Shown here: positions 25,783-35,417 of the stretch, in pieces
Position numbering within the stretch: the first letter of the stretch is position 1
Layout: every line of letters starts with the position of its first letter
Assembly: GCA_024275485.1 (NCBI GenBank)
Contig: JAJRZA010000066.1
Location: 1 to 64,000 of the forward strand
Direction: 5' to 3'
Source: Candidatus Krumholzibacteriota bacterium
GTDB taxonomy: Bacteria; Krumholzibacteriota; Krumholzibacteriia; LZORAL124-64-63
DNA: 64,000 bases
Program-made: the position numbers and the translations under genes
Notes under the pieces: model-generated
The model's input: only the letters and a program-made list of their open reading frames with translations
Database searches by the model: none
Told to the model about the DNA's origin: nothing

Positions 25783-25819
25783 TGAGAACAGGATAAGGGC
25801 CGCCCCATGGGCGACCCTT
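25783..25819 (-). terminator. terminator after clpC
   Basis: An 11-bp stem with a 3-nt loop (25795-25805 against 25809-25819, one G-U pair) lies 26 nt after the clpC stop. On the minus strand it is followed by ATCCTGTTCTC, only moderately T-rich. It separates the clpC transcript from bamA. Confidence 0.6.
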
Positions 25820-25845
25820 GCACTATCCGTCGATAAAGTGAAAGA

Positions 25846-28311
25846 TCATGTCCCTGGATTCAGGGACTTGATTTCTTCCTTGGGAATGGACAAAAAGGTC
25901 AGCTCGCCCCCTTTGACACCGACAAGCAGGCTGCTTTTACTTTTGATCTTTCCACGCAGCAACTGCTCGCTGAGAGGATCCTCCACATACTTCTGGATGG
26001 CACGACGCAATGGCCGCGCTCCCATCAGCGGATCAAAACCAACATCGCAGAGCATATCCTTGCAGTCCTGGGTGAATTCAAATTCGATCTCCAGGTTGCG
26101 AAGACGGTGACTGACATCTGCCAAGAGGATATCAACGATCTGGTCGATTTCCTCCCTGCCCAGAGAATTGAAGGTGATGATTTCATCGATCCGGTTCAGG
26201 AATTCGGGGCTGAACGTCTTGCGCAAATCGGCATCGATGTTGCCCTGGATGCGCTGATTCTTGTGCCCGTTCTCATCACTGCCGAAACCGACACCGCGCA
26301 CGCCGTGGGTTTTGCGGGACCCGACGTTGCTGGTCATGATCAACACCGCATTGCGAAAATCCACCGTGCGGCCGAAGCTGTCCGTCAGCACGCCATCGTC
26401 CAGAACCTGCAGCAGGATGTTGTACACGTCCGGGTGGGCCTTTTCGATTTCATCCAGCAAGATGACGCAGTAGGGTTTCCGGCGAACCTTTTCGGTAAGC
26501 ATCCCGCCCTCGTCGTACCCCACATAGCCGGGAGGCGCTCCCACCAAACGGCTCACCGAGTGTTTCTCCATATACTCGGACATATCCACGCGAAGCAGGG
26601 CAGACTGATCACCAAAAAGAAATTCGGTAAGGCGGCGAGCAACTTCTGTTTTCCCCACGCCACTGGGACCAAGGAAAATGAACGATCCAATGGGGCGTTT
26701 GGGGTCGCGCAAACCGGCTCGGTTGCGGCGAATGGCTTTGGAGACGGCTTCGAGGGCCGGCCCCTGACCAATGACCCACTTGCCCAACTCCTCCTCCATA
26801 CGAAGTAATTTTTCGGTTTCCTCTTCTTGAACTTCGGAAACCGGAATACCCGTAATTTCGGCGATCACGGTGCAGATAAGGCTTTCGGTCACGGTGGTGG
26901 TGGGATCGCTTTGTTCTGAATTCCAGTTCTTCTTGAGATCCTGGAGTTTCTTCTTGAGACCTTTTTCTTCATCCCTGAAAGAGGCCGCTTTCTCAAACTC
27001 CTGGGCCTGGATGCTGCTCTCTTTTTCGGTGACCACTTCGGCAATGCGCATCTCCAGTTCCCGCAGGTCCGGCGGCACAATGGTCATGGAGAGTCGGGCG
27101 CGACTGCCTGCCTCATCCATGATGTCGATGGCCTTGTCAGGCAGACTGCGCGAGGAAATGTAACGATTGCTCAGAAAGACGGCAGCCCGAATGGCGTCGT
27201 CGTCGAATTTCACACGGTGGTGGGCTTCGTATTTGTCTCGCAAACCAAAGAGGATCTCAACACTGTCCTCTTCGCTGGGGGCATTCACCGTCACCACCTG
27301 GAACCGGCGTTCGAGGGCGCCGTCTTTTTCAATAAATTTCCGGTACTCATCCATGGTGGTGGCGCCAATACATTGGATTTCACCCCGACTGAGGGCGGGC
27401 TTCAGCATGTTGGAAGCATCGATGGCACCTTCGGCACCGCCGGCACCCACAATGGTGTGCAGCTCATCAATGAAAAGTATGATTTCTGGATTCTCCCTTA
27501 TTTCGGCCATGATCTGTTTGAGGCGTTCCTCAAACTGGCCGCGGTATTTGGTACCCGCCACAACACTGGCAAGATCGAGAGTCACGATTTCCTTGTCACG
27601 CAACAGGGCAGGAACGTTGCCCTCGACGATCTTGGTGGCAAAACCCTCGACGATGGCGGTTTTTCCCACACCAGGTTCTCCAATGAGCACAGGATTGTTC
27701 TTTTTGCGACGACTGAGGATTTGAATGCAGCGATCGATTTCCATGGTCCGGCCAATAGTGGGATCCAGTTTACCCTCTCGCGCCATATCGGTCATGTTCC
27801 GACCAAACTGCTCAAGCACGCTGTTTTCTTTCTTCTCTTTTCGCTTGCGACGCTTTTGCATCTTCGGCGCATCATCGCCACCAAGGCTTTTCATGACCTC
27901 GCGTTTGACTTGTTCATGGTCGGCCCCCATCTCACCGAGGACCCTGGCAGCGACGCCTTCACCTTCACGGATCAGGGCCAAGAGCAGATGCTCGGTGCCC
28001 ACGTAGTTGTGGTTGTGAAGCCGGGCTTCGTCAATGCTCAATTCAAGAACTTTTTTGGCACGGGGAGTGAAGGGGATTTCCCCAATGCTGACAGGACCAT
28101 TGGGAGCTGTAACACTGCTCTCCACAGCCTTTTGAATCCTGTCAAAGTCAATGTTCAGATGACGCAAAACATTGGCTGCCACGCCATCGCCCTCGCGGAC
28201 GATGCCCAGCAACAGATGCTCGGTACCGATATAATCATGTTGAAGACGACCCGCTTCGTCCCGGGCCAGAAACAGTACTTTTCGCACGCGCTGTGTGAAT
28301 CGGTCATTCAT
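25846..28311 (-). CDS. clpC: ATP-dependent Clp protease ATP-binding subunit ClpC
   Basis: This 821-residue class I Hsp100 unfoldase feeds substrates to ClpP. Two N-terminal Clp repeats (about residues 5-145; [10 protein letters not shown] and [10 protein letters not shown]) are followed by the first AAA+ module (Walker A GEPGVGKT, Walker B ILFIDELH). A middle domain carries a UVR-type segment ([17 protein letters not shown]), and the second AAA+ module has Walker A GPSGVGKT. The middle UVR segment separates ClpC from ClpA and ClpB. The ATG at 28311 has GGAGG 9 nt upstream. It lies downstream of mcsA and mcsB, the usual partner genes, after a 237-bp spacer. Confidence 0.95.
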   Translation of the reverse strand: MNDRFTQRVRKVLFLARDEAGRLQHDYIGTEHLLLGIVREGDGVAANVLRHLNIDFDRIQKAVESSVTAPNGPVSIGEIPFTPRAKKVLELSIDEARLHNHNYVGTEHLLLALIREGEGVAARVLGEMGADHEQVKREVMKSLGGDDAPKMQKRRKRKEKKENSVLEQFGRNMTDMAREGKLDPTIGRTMEIDRCIQILSRRKKNNPVLIGEPGVGKTAIVEGFATKIVEGNVPALLRDKEIVTLDLASVVAGTKYRGQFEERLKQIMAEIRENPEIILFIDELHTIVGAGGAEGAIDASNMLKPALSRGEIQCIGATTMDEYRKFIEKDGALERRFQVVTVNAPSEEDSVEILFGLRDKYEAHHRVKFDDDAIRAAVFLSNRYISSRSLPDKAIDIMDEAGSRARLSMTIVPPDLRELEMRIAEVVTEKESSIQAQEFEKAASFRDEEKGLKKKLQDLKKNWNSEQSDPTTTVTESLICTVIAEITGIPVSEVQEEETEKLLRMEEELGKWVIGQGPALEAVSKAIRRNRAGLRDPKRPIGSFIFLGPSGVGKTEVARRLTEFLFGDQSALLRVDMSEYMEKHSVSRLVGAPPGYVGYDEGGMLTEKVRRKPYCVILLDEIEKAHPDVYNILLQVLDDGVLTDSFGRTVDFRNAVLIMTSNVGSRKTHGVRGVGFGSDENGHKNQRIQGNIDADLRKTFSPEFLNRIDEIITFNSLGREEIDQIVDILLADVSHRLRNLEIEFEFTQDCKDMLCDVGFDPLMGARPLRRAIQKYVEDPLSEQLLRGKIKSKSSLLVGVKGGELTFLSIPKEEIKSLNPGT

Positions 28312-28368
28312 TCGATTGCGCCTCCAGTTGCATTTCAGGTCGCTTTCCTGCTCGACCGCTCGGGTAGA

Positions 28369-28386
28369 TTCCGGATAATCCCGGAA
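28369..28386. promoter_or_regulatory. inverted repeat upstream of clpC
   Basis: TTCCGG and CCGGAA flank 6 nt (28369-28374 and 28381-28386) some 58 nt before the clpC start, in the 237-bp mcsB-clpC spacer. The symmetry suits a repressor site, but it does not match the direct-heptamer operator of CtsR. The rest of this spacer holds no gene that I can see. Confidence 0.3.
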
Positions 28387-28548
28387 CCTTCGAATCCCCG
28401 TCAATGAAAATATACTTTAGCCAAGGCACGGACGCCACACCCACGGGTCCACCTCGCGAAGGGCTCCGTTGATTTCTATGTTTCGCGCATTTTCAAGGGT
28501 ACTTGATGGCAATATCCACCCTAAATCAGCAAGTGTTGGGCCAGAGAG

Positions 28549-29607
28549 CTAAAATTCGGAAAAAATGTCCCTAAGGAGATTGGCACGAGCTTCGATTCTT
28601 TCGACATTGGCCAACCGGCGACCGGCCTGGGCTTCAAGATGAGCTGCTTGGTACTGGATCATGGCACGATTCAAGATGGCAAAATCAATACCCGGCAACA
28701 TGCCCAGACCGATGCCCAGACGAAGGTGATTGAAGCGATCGGCACCCTCCTGTGACGTCATCAGGCGCGCGTGCTGCAAAACAGCAAGACTGCGCCGGGC
28801 AATATCTTCCAGTCCCAGGGAATCATTGGCAAAAAGTTGCTGACGCGCCGTGCGCTCATGAAGTAGCACTTTTCCCAGGTGGAAATCAAAATTACTGGCA
28901 ATTTCGGCCTCATCCCGCCCCATGGTCACCAAATTGTAAATCAGGAAAATGGCCCCCCGCACTGCCGCCCCACTGCCGAAAAGTCCCCGAACACCAAAGC
29001 GCAATTGCCGCAAGGCGTTAAGAATCTTGTCAATTTCGCCGCCAATCACCAGGCCCGGCAAGTGAACCATCACCGAAAGACGCAATCCGGTGCCGGCGTT
29101 GCTGGGGCTGGCCGTCAAATAGCCGAAATCATCCTGGAAAGCAAAATCCTGGGAAATCTCGAGCTTTTCTTCAACCTGCAGAAGGTCTGACAACACCTCC
29201 TGTGGTTGGAATCCCGACTTGCAAACATGAAGCCGCAAGTGATCTTCGCCATTTATCACGGCGTTGGCATAGCCCGAGGAGGAAACCACCAGATGCCGAT
29301 GATCAGCCTCGGCCGAGGATCTCGTCCCCGTCAAGTGCTTCTCGCGCAGCAGGGCCTGTTCTCCAGGTTCCAAGGCGGCCAGTTCCAGGGACCACCCCGG
29401 CTCCAGGATTGAAGAGGCATTGATAGCGGCCAACAATTCTTCACTCACGGTTTTCCGCACGGAGACCGTAGCCTGATGAGGAAATTCATAGGCTGATAGA
29501 TTGCGCGCCAGGCGTCCGCGAGTGCTGATCACCATATCGGCAGCCGGACCGGTGGCATCCAGCCAGGACAGGGTATCGGAAAATGGCTGACTGAAAAAAG
29601 AGTTCAC
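28549..29607 (-). CDS. mcsB: McsB-like protein arginine kinase homologue with altered active site
   Basis: This 352-residue member of the ATP:guanido phosphotransferase family lies between mcsA and clpC as McsB does in Firmicutes. McsB phosphorylates protein arginines and marks them for ClpC. Family landmarks are kept: VISTRGRLARN near residue 26, REKHL, EDHLRLH, GTGLRLSVMVHLP and RLGIGLGM. However, the usual CPTN active-site motif reads SPSN, so the reactive Cys is Ser. The GEG(S/T)EA motif reads GSGAAV, losing both glutamates, and NEED reads NGED. The catalytic role is therefore doubtful; binding of phosphoarginine or regulation of ClpC may remain. GTG start overlaps the mcsA stop (GTGA). 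Confidence 0.85.
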   Translation of the reverse strand: MNSFFSQPFSDTLSWLDATGPAADMVISTRGRLARNLSAYEFPHQATVSVRKTVSEELLAAINASSILEPGWSLELAALEPGEQALLREKHLTGTRSSAEADHRHLVVSSSGYANAVINGEDHLRLHVCKSGFQPQEVLSDLLQVEEKLEISQDFAFQDDFGYLTASPSNAGTGLRLSVMVHLPGLVIGGEIDKILNALRQLRFGVRGLFGSGAAVRGAIFLIYNLVTMGRDEAEIASNFDFHLGKVLLHERTARQQLFANDSLGLEDIARRSLAVLQHARLMTSQEGADRFNHLRLGIGLGMLPGIDFAILNRAMIQYQAAHLEAQAGRRLANVERIEARANLLRDIFSEF

Positions 29608-30137
29608 GATGCTCCTGTCCTTCCCAACTTCAGATTCCGGAGCAAATCCCGTTGGCGGGCGGCTTCTTCAAAATCTTCCCGGGCCACGGCCTTTTCCAGA
29701 ACAATGCGAACCTTCTTGATGGCTGCCAGCTGGTCTCCATCTGGGGAACGGTGCAGGGGTGATTTTCCCAGATGCAAAGCATGACCATGAAAACGGGCCA
29801 AATGAGGCATGAGAGCTGAGCTGAATGCCCGGTAGCACCGGGGACACCCCAGCAGGTTGGTCTCGCGCCAGCGATTCAGGGCGTAGTCGCAGGAGGGGCA
29901 AGCCGTTACCGGAAATACAGAAGTTGATTCATCGGGTTGCTGAAAATCGTCCCCCAGGAAGGAAGCCAGGCTTTCGGAATCCGTCTGGCTGGATAAATCG
30001 GCAGGAAACGAATCCGGACCATGGGTTTGCCGCCTCAGGGAACAGCGGGAACAAATCCAGAGGTTGCGAACTTCTCCATCGACAATTTCGGAAAGGTGAA
30101 CAAAAGCTTCACTGGAGCCGCAATCCTGGCATTTCAT
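29604..30137 (-). CDS. mcsA: UVR-domain zinc protein McsA
   Basis: This 177-residue protein has two zinc-finger-like CXXC pairs: CQDC...CSRC (about residues 3-32) and CPSC...CPRC (about 79-101). A C-terminal UVR motif (REDFEEAARQRDLLRNLK) follows. McsA activates the McsB kinase and helps target substrates to ClpC; it also responds to metals and oxidation in Bacillus. GGGAGG lies 4 nt before the ATG. It directly precedes mcsB with a 4-nt overlap. Confidence 0.88.
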   Translation of the reverse strand: MKCQDCGSSEAFVHLSEIVDGEVRNLWICSRCSLRRQTHGPDSFPADLSSQTDSESLASFLGDDFQQPDESTSVFPVTACPSCDYALNRWRETNLLGCPRCYRAFSSALMPHLARFHGHALHLGKSPLHRSPDGDQLAAIKKVRIVLEKAVAREDFEEAARQRDLLRNLKLGRTGAS

Positions 30138-30167
30138 TTTGCCTCCCTTGCAAAAGCAGTGGAAAAG

Positions 30168-30881
30168 TTACCTCAAGGATTCGGACTCAACAGGATTCAG
30201 CTTGCCATCGACCAGCTCCAGCACAAGATCGGCTATTGCGGCAAGGCGTGGGTCATGGGTGACGATGACCAGGCTGGTGCCCTCGCTATCCCTCAAACCA
30301 AACAACATTTCGCCCAGGCGGCCACCGATTTCCCTGTCGAGGTTGCCAAAAGGTTCGTCCGCCAAAACAATGGCCGGTGTATTCATGAAAGCCCGTGCCA
30401 CGGCAATGCGTTGCTGTTCTCCCCCAGAGAGTTCTCCTGGTAAATGGGCTGCCCGGTCAATCAAGCCGGTTGTTTCCAGAAAATACTCGGCACGCTGCCG
30501 GATTTCGTGAGTGATGGGTCCGAGACGCCGGGCCGGCAACAGGAGGTTTTCAAAAGCCGTAAAATCAGGCAACAGCATGTGGTTCTGAAAAACGAAACCG
30601 ATGCGCCTGCTCCGCCAGTGATCCACCACCGACCGTTTGCCAAAATCCAGGACTTCGCCCCGGTAACGAAAATGCCCGGTGCTGGGATGATCCAGGGAAC
30701 CCAGGATGTTGAGCAAGGTGCTTTTTCCCGAACCGGAAGCGCCCATCACCGCCACGGCCTGCTCCTGCTGCAAAACAAAATCAAGCCCATCCAGAACCTT
30801 CAGGGGGCCGGTGGGGCGGAAAAATACCTTGCTTATTTCCAAGGCTTCAAGCAAGGGTTCCGTACCGCAAGAACTACTCAT
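30168..30881 (-). CDS. lolD: lipoprotein-releasing ABC transporter ATPase LolD
   Basis: This 237-residue ABC ATPase has Walker A GASGSGKST (about residue 43), a Q-loop (FVFQNHMLLPDFTAFENLLLP), signature LSGGEQQR and Walker B IVLADEPFGNLD, with a switch His in VTHD. It powers lipoprotein release from the inner membrane for the Lol pathway. The ATG at 30881 overlaps the permease gene end by 8 nt. The LolD name rests on the coupled LolC/E-type permease; a related MacB-type exporter cannot be excluded on sequence alone. Confidence 0.88.
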   Translation of the reverse strand: MSSSCGTEPLLEALEISKVFFRPTGPLKVLDGLDFVLQQEQAVAVMGASGSGKSTLLNILGSLDHPSTGHFRYRGEVLDFGKRSVVDHWRSRRIGFVFQNHMLLPDFTAFENLLLPARRLGPITHEIRQRAEYFLETTGLIDRAAHLPGELSGGEQQRIAVARAFMNTPAIVLADEPFGNLDREIGGRLGEMLFGLRDSEGTSLVIVTHDPRLAAIADLVLELVDGKLNPVESESLR

Positions 30882-32118
30882 AACGAATAATCTCCACCGG
30901 TTTGAGCCGGCTGGCTTCATAACTGGGCCACAAACCGGTCACCACTGAAATAATCAGGGTCATGACCACCACCGCTGTGAAATCCGTCCATTGAAACAAC
31001 ACTGGAACAGTATCGAGAAAATAGACATTCCCGGGAATCGGCAGCCCGAATTTTTTCAACCCGCCAATCCCCAACAGCCCAATGGTGCTGCCGACGATGC
31101 CACCCATAACCCCCAGAAAAATGCTGTTGACAAGGAATATGCCCAGGATTTGGCTTCGGCTGGTGCCCATGGACATGAGGATGCCAATTTCCCGCCGGCG
31201 CTCACCCACCATCATGGTCAAAATGCCGACGATGTTGAAACCAGCAATGAGGATGATCAGCGTGAGCAAAATGAACATCACACCTTTCTCCATCTTGATC
31301 CACTTGAAAAGATCCTTGTTGAGGACCATCCAGCTGCTGGTGTAGTGATGGGAAGGCAGAGTTTCTTCGATGCGATCGGCAATGATATTGGCCTGCATCA
31401 AATCCGTCACCTGCACTCCCAGCAGAGAGGCACCGCCATGGCCGTAGTCGAAAAAGTCCCTGGCAACACCAATATCAATGTAGGTGAATTGGCTGTCGAA
31501 TTCGTACATGCCGGTTTCAAAAAACCCAATGACGACGAATTTGCGGCTTTCAGCTTCGATACGGTCCGCTTTGAATTCACCTTTGGCCGTTGTCAGTACC
31601 ACGGTGTCGCCGATGGCCGCGTAGAGATAGTTGGCCAGGGCACTGCCCAGAATAACCCGCGGCACCCGCCCGCCTTTCAGTCCGGCCAGGATTTGCGGCA
31701 CCGGCAAGAGGTATTTACTCAGCGGTTGCACCGAGTCGACCAGGTCAGGTTCGATTCCCCAGACCACGGCCCCCTTGTTGCGGGTATCACCAAAGCGTTG
31801 CCCTCCAGTGACGATGGCTTCCTTGCGGATAAAGGGGGCCACCCCCAAAACATCCGGATCTTCGCCGACCAGATCCATCAGGGCCCCAAGATTGGTAAAA
31901 CCTTCCGGAGCCGAACTGTGCACCGTCACCATGGGCATATTTTCCACAAAGGTGCGGCGCATTTCGGCTTCGAAACCGTTCATCACCGCCAAAACGATGT
32001 GCAGAACCGCCACTCCTATGGTGATGCCGATAATGGCCAAAATGGCGCTGCGGTTGAGAAAACCGCTGCGATTCCGACTGAGGAGATACCGCCGGGCTAT
32101 GTAATAGGCGAATTTCAT
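30874..32118 (-). CDS. lipoprotein-releasing system permease LolC/LolE
   Basis: This 414-residue inner-membrane protein has four membrane segments (about residues 22-44, 270-295, 318-345 and 378-400) and a large periplasmic domain between the first two, the MacB/FtsX topology. The N-terminus AYYIARRYLLSRNRSGFLNRS is typical of LolC/E. It extracts outer-membrane lipoproteins with LolD. Only one permease gene is present, so the transporter is likely a homodimer (LolF-like). It begins directly at the lysS stop and has a weak ribosome site. Confidence 0.9.
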   Translation of the reverse strand: MKFAYYIARRYLLSRNRSGFLNRSAILAIIGITIGVAVLHIVLAVMNGFEAEMRRTFVENMPMVTVHSSAPEGFTNLGALMDLVGEDPDVLGVAPFIRKEAIVTGGQRFGDTRNKGAVVWGIEPDLVDSVQPLSKYLLPVPQILAGLKGGRVPRVILGSALANYLYAAIGDTVVLTTAKGEFKADRIEAESRKFVVIGFFETGMYEFDSQFTYIDIGVARDFFDYGHGGASLLGVQVTDLMQANIIADRIEETLPSHHYTSSWMVLNKDLFKWIKMEKGVMFILLTLIILIAGFNIVGILTMMVGERRREIGILMSMGTSRSQILGIFLVNSIFLGVMGGIVGSTIGLLGIGGLKKFGLPIPGNVYFLDTVPVLFQWTDFTAVVVMTLIISVVTGLWPSYEASRLKPVEIIRYE

Positions 32119-32119
32119 C

Positions 32120-33619
32120 CTACTTGTGGCCGCCTTCAGGTCGCATGTGCGGGAAAAGCAATACGTCGCGAATGTTGTTGCTGTCAGTCAAAAGCATCAC
32201 CAACCGATCAATGCCCATGCCCATGCCCCCGGTCGGTGGCATGCCCTGCTCCAGGGCCTCTAGGAAATCTTCATCGATGGGCTGAGCCTCTTCATCCCCC
32301 GCCTCGATAAGAGCTTTCTGGTCCATGAAACGACTGCGTTGTTCGCGAGGGTCGTTCAATTCACTGAAACTGTTGGCCAGCTCAAAACCAGCCACAAAGA
32401 GTTCGAACCGTTCCACCAGGCCTTCAGACTCGCGATGGGCTTTGGCCAGAGGCGACAGTTCCTTGGGATGATCCATGACGAAGGTGGGCTGTATGAGGCC
32501 GGGTTCCACCAGTTCGCTGAAAAGCTCGTCCAGGATTTTGTCCCTTCCCATGGTCTTGTTCAGGGAGATGCCCTTGCTCTTGGCCAGTTCGGCAACTGCT
32601 TCGTCCGATAGCGTCATCAAATCCTGGCCGGTTTTGTCCTGCAGGGCATCCATGAATCGAAGGCGGACAAACGGTTGGTTGAAATCAATCTCCAAATCAC
32701 CGTAAGTCAGCTTGCCTTCATCGCCGAAACGGACCGCCAGGCGACGGATCATGCGCTCGGTCAGATCCATCATGTCCTGGTAATCCCAGTAGGCGGCGTA
32801 ACATTCGAGCATGGTGAACTCGGGGTTGTGGGTGCGGTCCATGCCCTCGTTGCGAAAATCCTTGGCGATTTCGTAGACCTTTTCGAGGCCACCGACAATC
32901 AGACGCTTGAGGTACAGCTCATCGGCGATGCGCATGTACAGGGTCATGTCCAGAGCGTTGTGATGGGTCACGAAGGGTCGGGCGGTGGCTCCGCCATACA
33001 GTGGCTGAAGCACCGGCGTTTCCACCTCAAGGTAGTCCTCGTCGTTGAAGAAGGAACGAATATCACCAATTATGGCGCTGCGCATCTTATACCGTTCACG
33101 ACTCTCCAGATTCATGGCCAGATCCAAATGACGCCGCCGGCTCTTGTTCTCCAGACTCATATCATGGAATTTCTCGGGCAGGGGACGAATGGCTTTGGCC
33201 AGAAATGTAAAGTCCTCCACCTTCACCGTCAGTTCATCGGTGCGGGTACGGAACAGGGTACCTTCGACGCCGATCCAATCACCGATATCAATCAGGCGCT
33301 TGATCATATCGAAGCGCTCTTCTCCGAGGTCGTCCTTGCGGAAATAAGCCTGCAGCGTTCCCCATTCATCACTGATGGGAGCGAAGATGGTCTTCCCGGT
33401 GCCCCGTTTGGCCATGATGCGGCCCGGAAAACGGACTTTGGCTTCGGATTCCACCAACTGGGGCTCGGCCGCCCTGGCTTGCACACTGTTGTGGGTCCGG
33501 TCGTAGCTGTAGGGATACAGCTCAACCTTTTTGCCCAGTTCAGCCATTTTTTCCAGACGACCTTCGATCAGGTGATGGGGACTTTCCGGTTGGTTTTCAT
33601 TGCTCGGTGTGCTGGCCAC
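32120..33619 (-). CDS. lysS: lysyl-tRNA synthetase class II
   Basis: This 499-residue enzyme charges tRNA-Lys. An N-terminal OB-fold anticodon-binding domain (about residues 60-150, with VRFPGRIMAKRGTGK) precedes the class II catalytic core. Motif 2 is seen as FRNEGMDRTHNPEFTMLE and motif 3 as GMGMGIDRLVMLLT near the end. The GTG start at 33619 is supported by AAGGAG 7 nt upstream. It lies between prfB (58 nt) and the lol genes. Confidence 0.96.
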   Translation of the reverse strand: MASTPSNENQPESPHHLIEGRLEKMAELGKKVELYPYSYDRTHNSVQARAAEPQLVESEAKVRFPGRIMAKRGTGKTIFAPISDEWGTLQAYFRKDDLGEERFDMIKRLIDIGDWIGVEGTLFRTRTDELTVKVEDFTFLAKAIRPLPEKFHDMSLENKSRRRHLDLAMNLESRERYKMRSAIIGDIRSFFNDEDYLEVETPVLQPLYGGATARPFVTHHNALDMTLYMRIADELYLKRLIVGGLEKVYEIAKDFRNEGMDRTHNPEFTMLECYAAYWDYQDMMDLTERMIRRLAVRFGDEGKLTYGDLEIDFNQPFVRLRFMDALQDKTGQDLMTLSDEAVAELAKSKGISLNKTMGRDKILDELFSELVEPGLIQPTFVMDHPKELSPLAKAHRESEGLVERFELFVAGFELANSFSELNDPREQRSRFMDQKALIEAGDEEAQPIDEDFLEALEQGMPPTGGMGMGIDRLVMLLTDSNNIRDVLLFPHMRPEGGHK

Positions 33620-33677
33620 AACACTTCTCCTTGTTGACGGATTCAAAGGACTGTTCGATTTCCTGGTCAATTGTTGA

Positions 33678-34782
33678 TCAACGTGATCGGGCACCCATCC
33701 AACGCAGGTAGGCGTCGATGAAACCCTCAAGGTCGCCGTCCAGAACGGCGGTGGAGTTGCCTGTTTCGTGCTCGGTGCGGTGATCCTTCACCTTGGTGTA
33801 GGGTTGCAATACATAAGATCGGATCTGGCTGCCCCAGGCATTTTCCATTTTTTCCGCTTCAATGACGTCGCGTTCCCTTTGCCGTTCATCCATGATTTTC
33901 TTGTAGAGCTTGGCGCGCAGCATGGTCATAGCGCTCTCGCGGTTACGCAGCTGGCTGCGTTCGCTCTGGCACTGCACCACGATACCGGATGGTTCGTGGG
34001 TCAGACGCACGGCGCTGTCGGTTTTGTTCACATGCTGGCCGCCGGCTCCCTGGGCGCGATAGGTATCGACCCGAACTTCGCTCATGTCGATTTCCACTTC
34101 CACGTCGTCGTCCGCCAGGGGGTAGACAAAGACCGAAGCAAAAGAAGTATGACGACGACTCTGGGAATCAAAAGGACTGATGCGCACCAGGCGATGCACC
34201 CCGGATTCACTTTTGAGATAGCCATAGGCAAATGCGGCGTCCACTTCCAGAACAGCACTCTTGATACCTGCCTCATCTCCGGATTGCAGATCCAGGGTTT
34301 TGAACTTGAAATCCTGCCGCTCAAAATAACGGGTGTACATGCGAAGGAGCATCTGGGCCCAATCCTGGCTTTCGGTGCCGCCGGCTCCGGGATGGATCTC
34401 CACTACCGCGCCCCGACTGTCATCTTCCCCGCTGAGCAGAAACTGGAAGTCCAACTTTTCCAGCCGTTTTTCCAATTTCAGAACGCCATCCTGGACCTCG
34501 GCTGCTGTCTCCGGGTCGTTTTCTTCCTGAGCCATTTCAGCCAGAAGTTCCAGTTCTTCTATTTGCTCTCCTGTCTCTGTCAAAGGCACAATCCATTGTT
34601 TGAGAATCGTTGCCTTGCGCAAAATGCGCGTTGCGTTCTCCTGGTTGTTCCAGAATTCAGGCTCGGCTTGTTGTTCTTCCAGTTTCTTCAGATCCTTGCA
34701 CTGGCCTGGATAGTCAAAGACCCTCCTTGAGGGCTTCAAGACGTACCTTGGCTTATGAGATGCGCTCCAACCATTCCTTCAC
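33678..34782 (-). CDS. prfB: peptide chain release factor 2 with programmed frameshift and an extra in-frame stop
   Basis: RF2 ends translation at UGA and UAA. The body (from about 34713 down) has the codon-recognition tripeptide SPF in RISPFDSQSRRHTSF and the catalytic loop GGQHVNKTDSAVR. The likely start is the GTG at 34782, with AAGGAG 9 nt upstream. The classic +1 shift site CTT TGA C is kept at 34713-34719 behind an AGGAGG. But a TAA (34753-34755) interrupts the leader after nine codons, with no start codon between it and the shift site in that frame. A TTG at 34739 in the downstream frame, with AAGG 6 nt before it, could bypass both. Either the TAA is an error or RF2 expression is unusual here. 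Confidence 0.88.
34713..34728 (-). promoter_or_regulatory. RF2 programmed +1 frameshift site
   Basis: The minus strand reads AAGGAGGGTCTTTGAC: a Shine-Dalgarno-like stimulator directly before the slippery CTT, then UGA followed by C, the poor-termination context. Slippage joins the leader frame ...EALKEGL to DYPGQCKDL of the RF2 body, aligning with E. coli LRGYLDYD. Confidence 0.85.
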
Positions 34783-34814
34783 GATACTCTGCTCCTTGTC
34801 CACCGGTGCGGACT

Positions 34815-35417
34815 TTATAGGTTTTCATCCTTCAACAATTCATCAACCGCCCGCCTCAAGGCATCCCGATCGTTGTTGTTATCCAGGATCACGTCAGCAG
34901 TCGGCCAAAAAACTTCCAGATATTCCTGGGAGCCCATTCGATCATCGACCTGTCGAGCATTCAGATCTCGCTGGCTCATCAGTCGCTGCCGCCGCAGATC
35001 ATGATCGGCAACCACGGAAATCACAAGATCAACAACATCCATGGGCGGCCACAAAAAATACACGGCGGCCTCCAGTACGGCAAGGTTATGCTTTCCATGG
35101 CGGGAAAGATCCTTGAGGCGGGATAGTGCCAAGGCCACCAGCGGCGGATGAGTCAGGGCATTGAGGCGTTTCATCGCCGTAGGGTCGCCAAAAACCAGGC
35201 CACCTAGTTTACCACGATCAACAACGGTATCCTGCCCCTGCTGCCGGACAAATTTTTGGCCAAATTCCCGGGCGACTGCCTCAATGATGGCCGGGGCTTC
35301 CAGCACTTCATGTCCCAATCGATCGGCATCAACAATAGCGGCACCCCGTTCGGCCAACAAACGGGTAACCGATGATTTTCCAGCCCCGATGGGCCCCGTC
35401 ACCACCCAGGTTTTCAT
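34815..35417 (-). CDS. coaE: dephospho-CoA kinase
   Basis: This 200-residue P-loop kinase phosphorylates the ribose 3' hydroxyl of dephospho-CoA, the last step of CoA synthesis. Walker A is TGPIGAGKSSV near residue 8, followed by IVDADRLGHEVL, the LTHPPLV segment and LLEA/AVYFLW-type lid elements. Its start overlaps the polA stop as ATGA. The coaE-polA pairing is common in bacteria. Confidence 0.95.
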   Translation of the reverse strand: MKTWVVTGPIGAGKSSVTRLLAERGAAIVDADRLGHEVLEAPAIIEAVAREFGQKFVRQQGQDTVVDRGKLGGLVFGDPTAMKRLNALTHPPLVALALSRLKDLSRHGKHNLAVLEAAVYFLWPPMDVVDLVISVVADHDLRRQRLMSQRDLNARQVDDRMGSQEYLEVFWPTADVILDNNNDRDALRRAVDELLKDENL

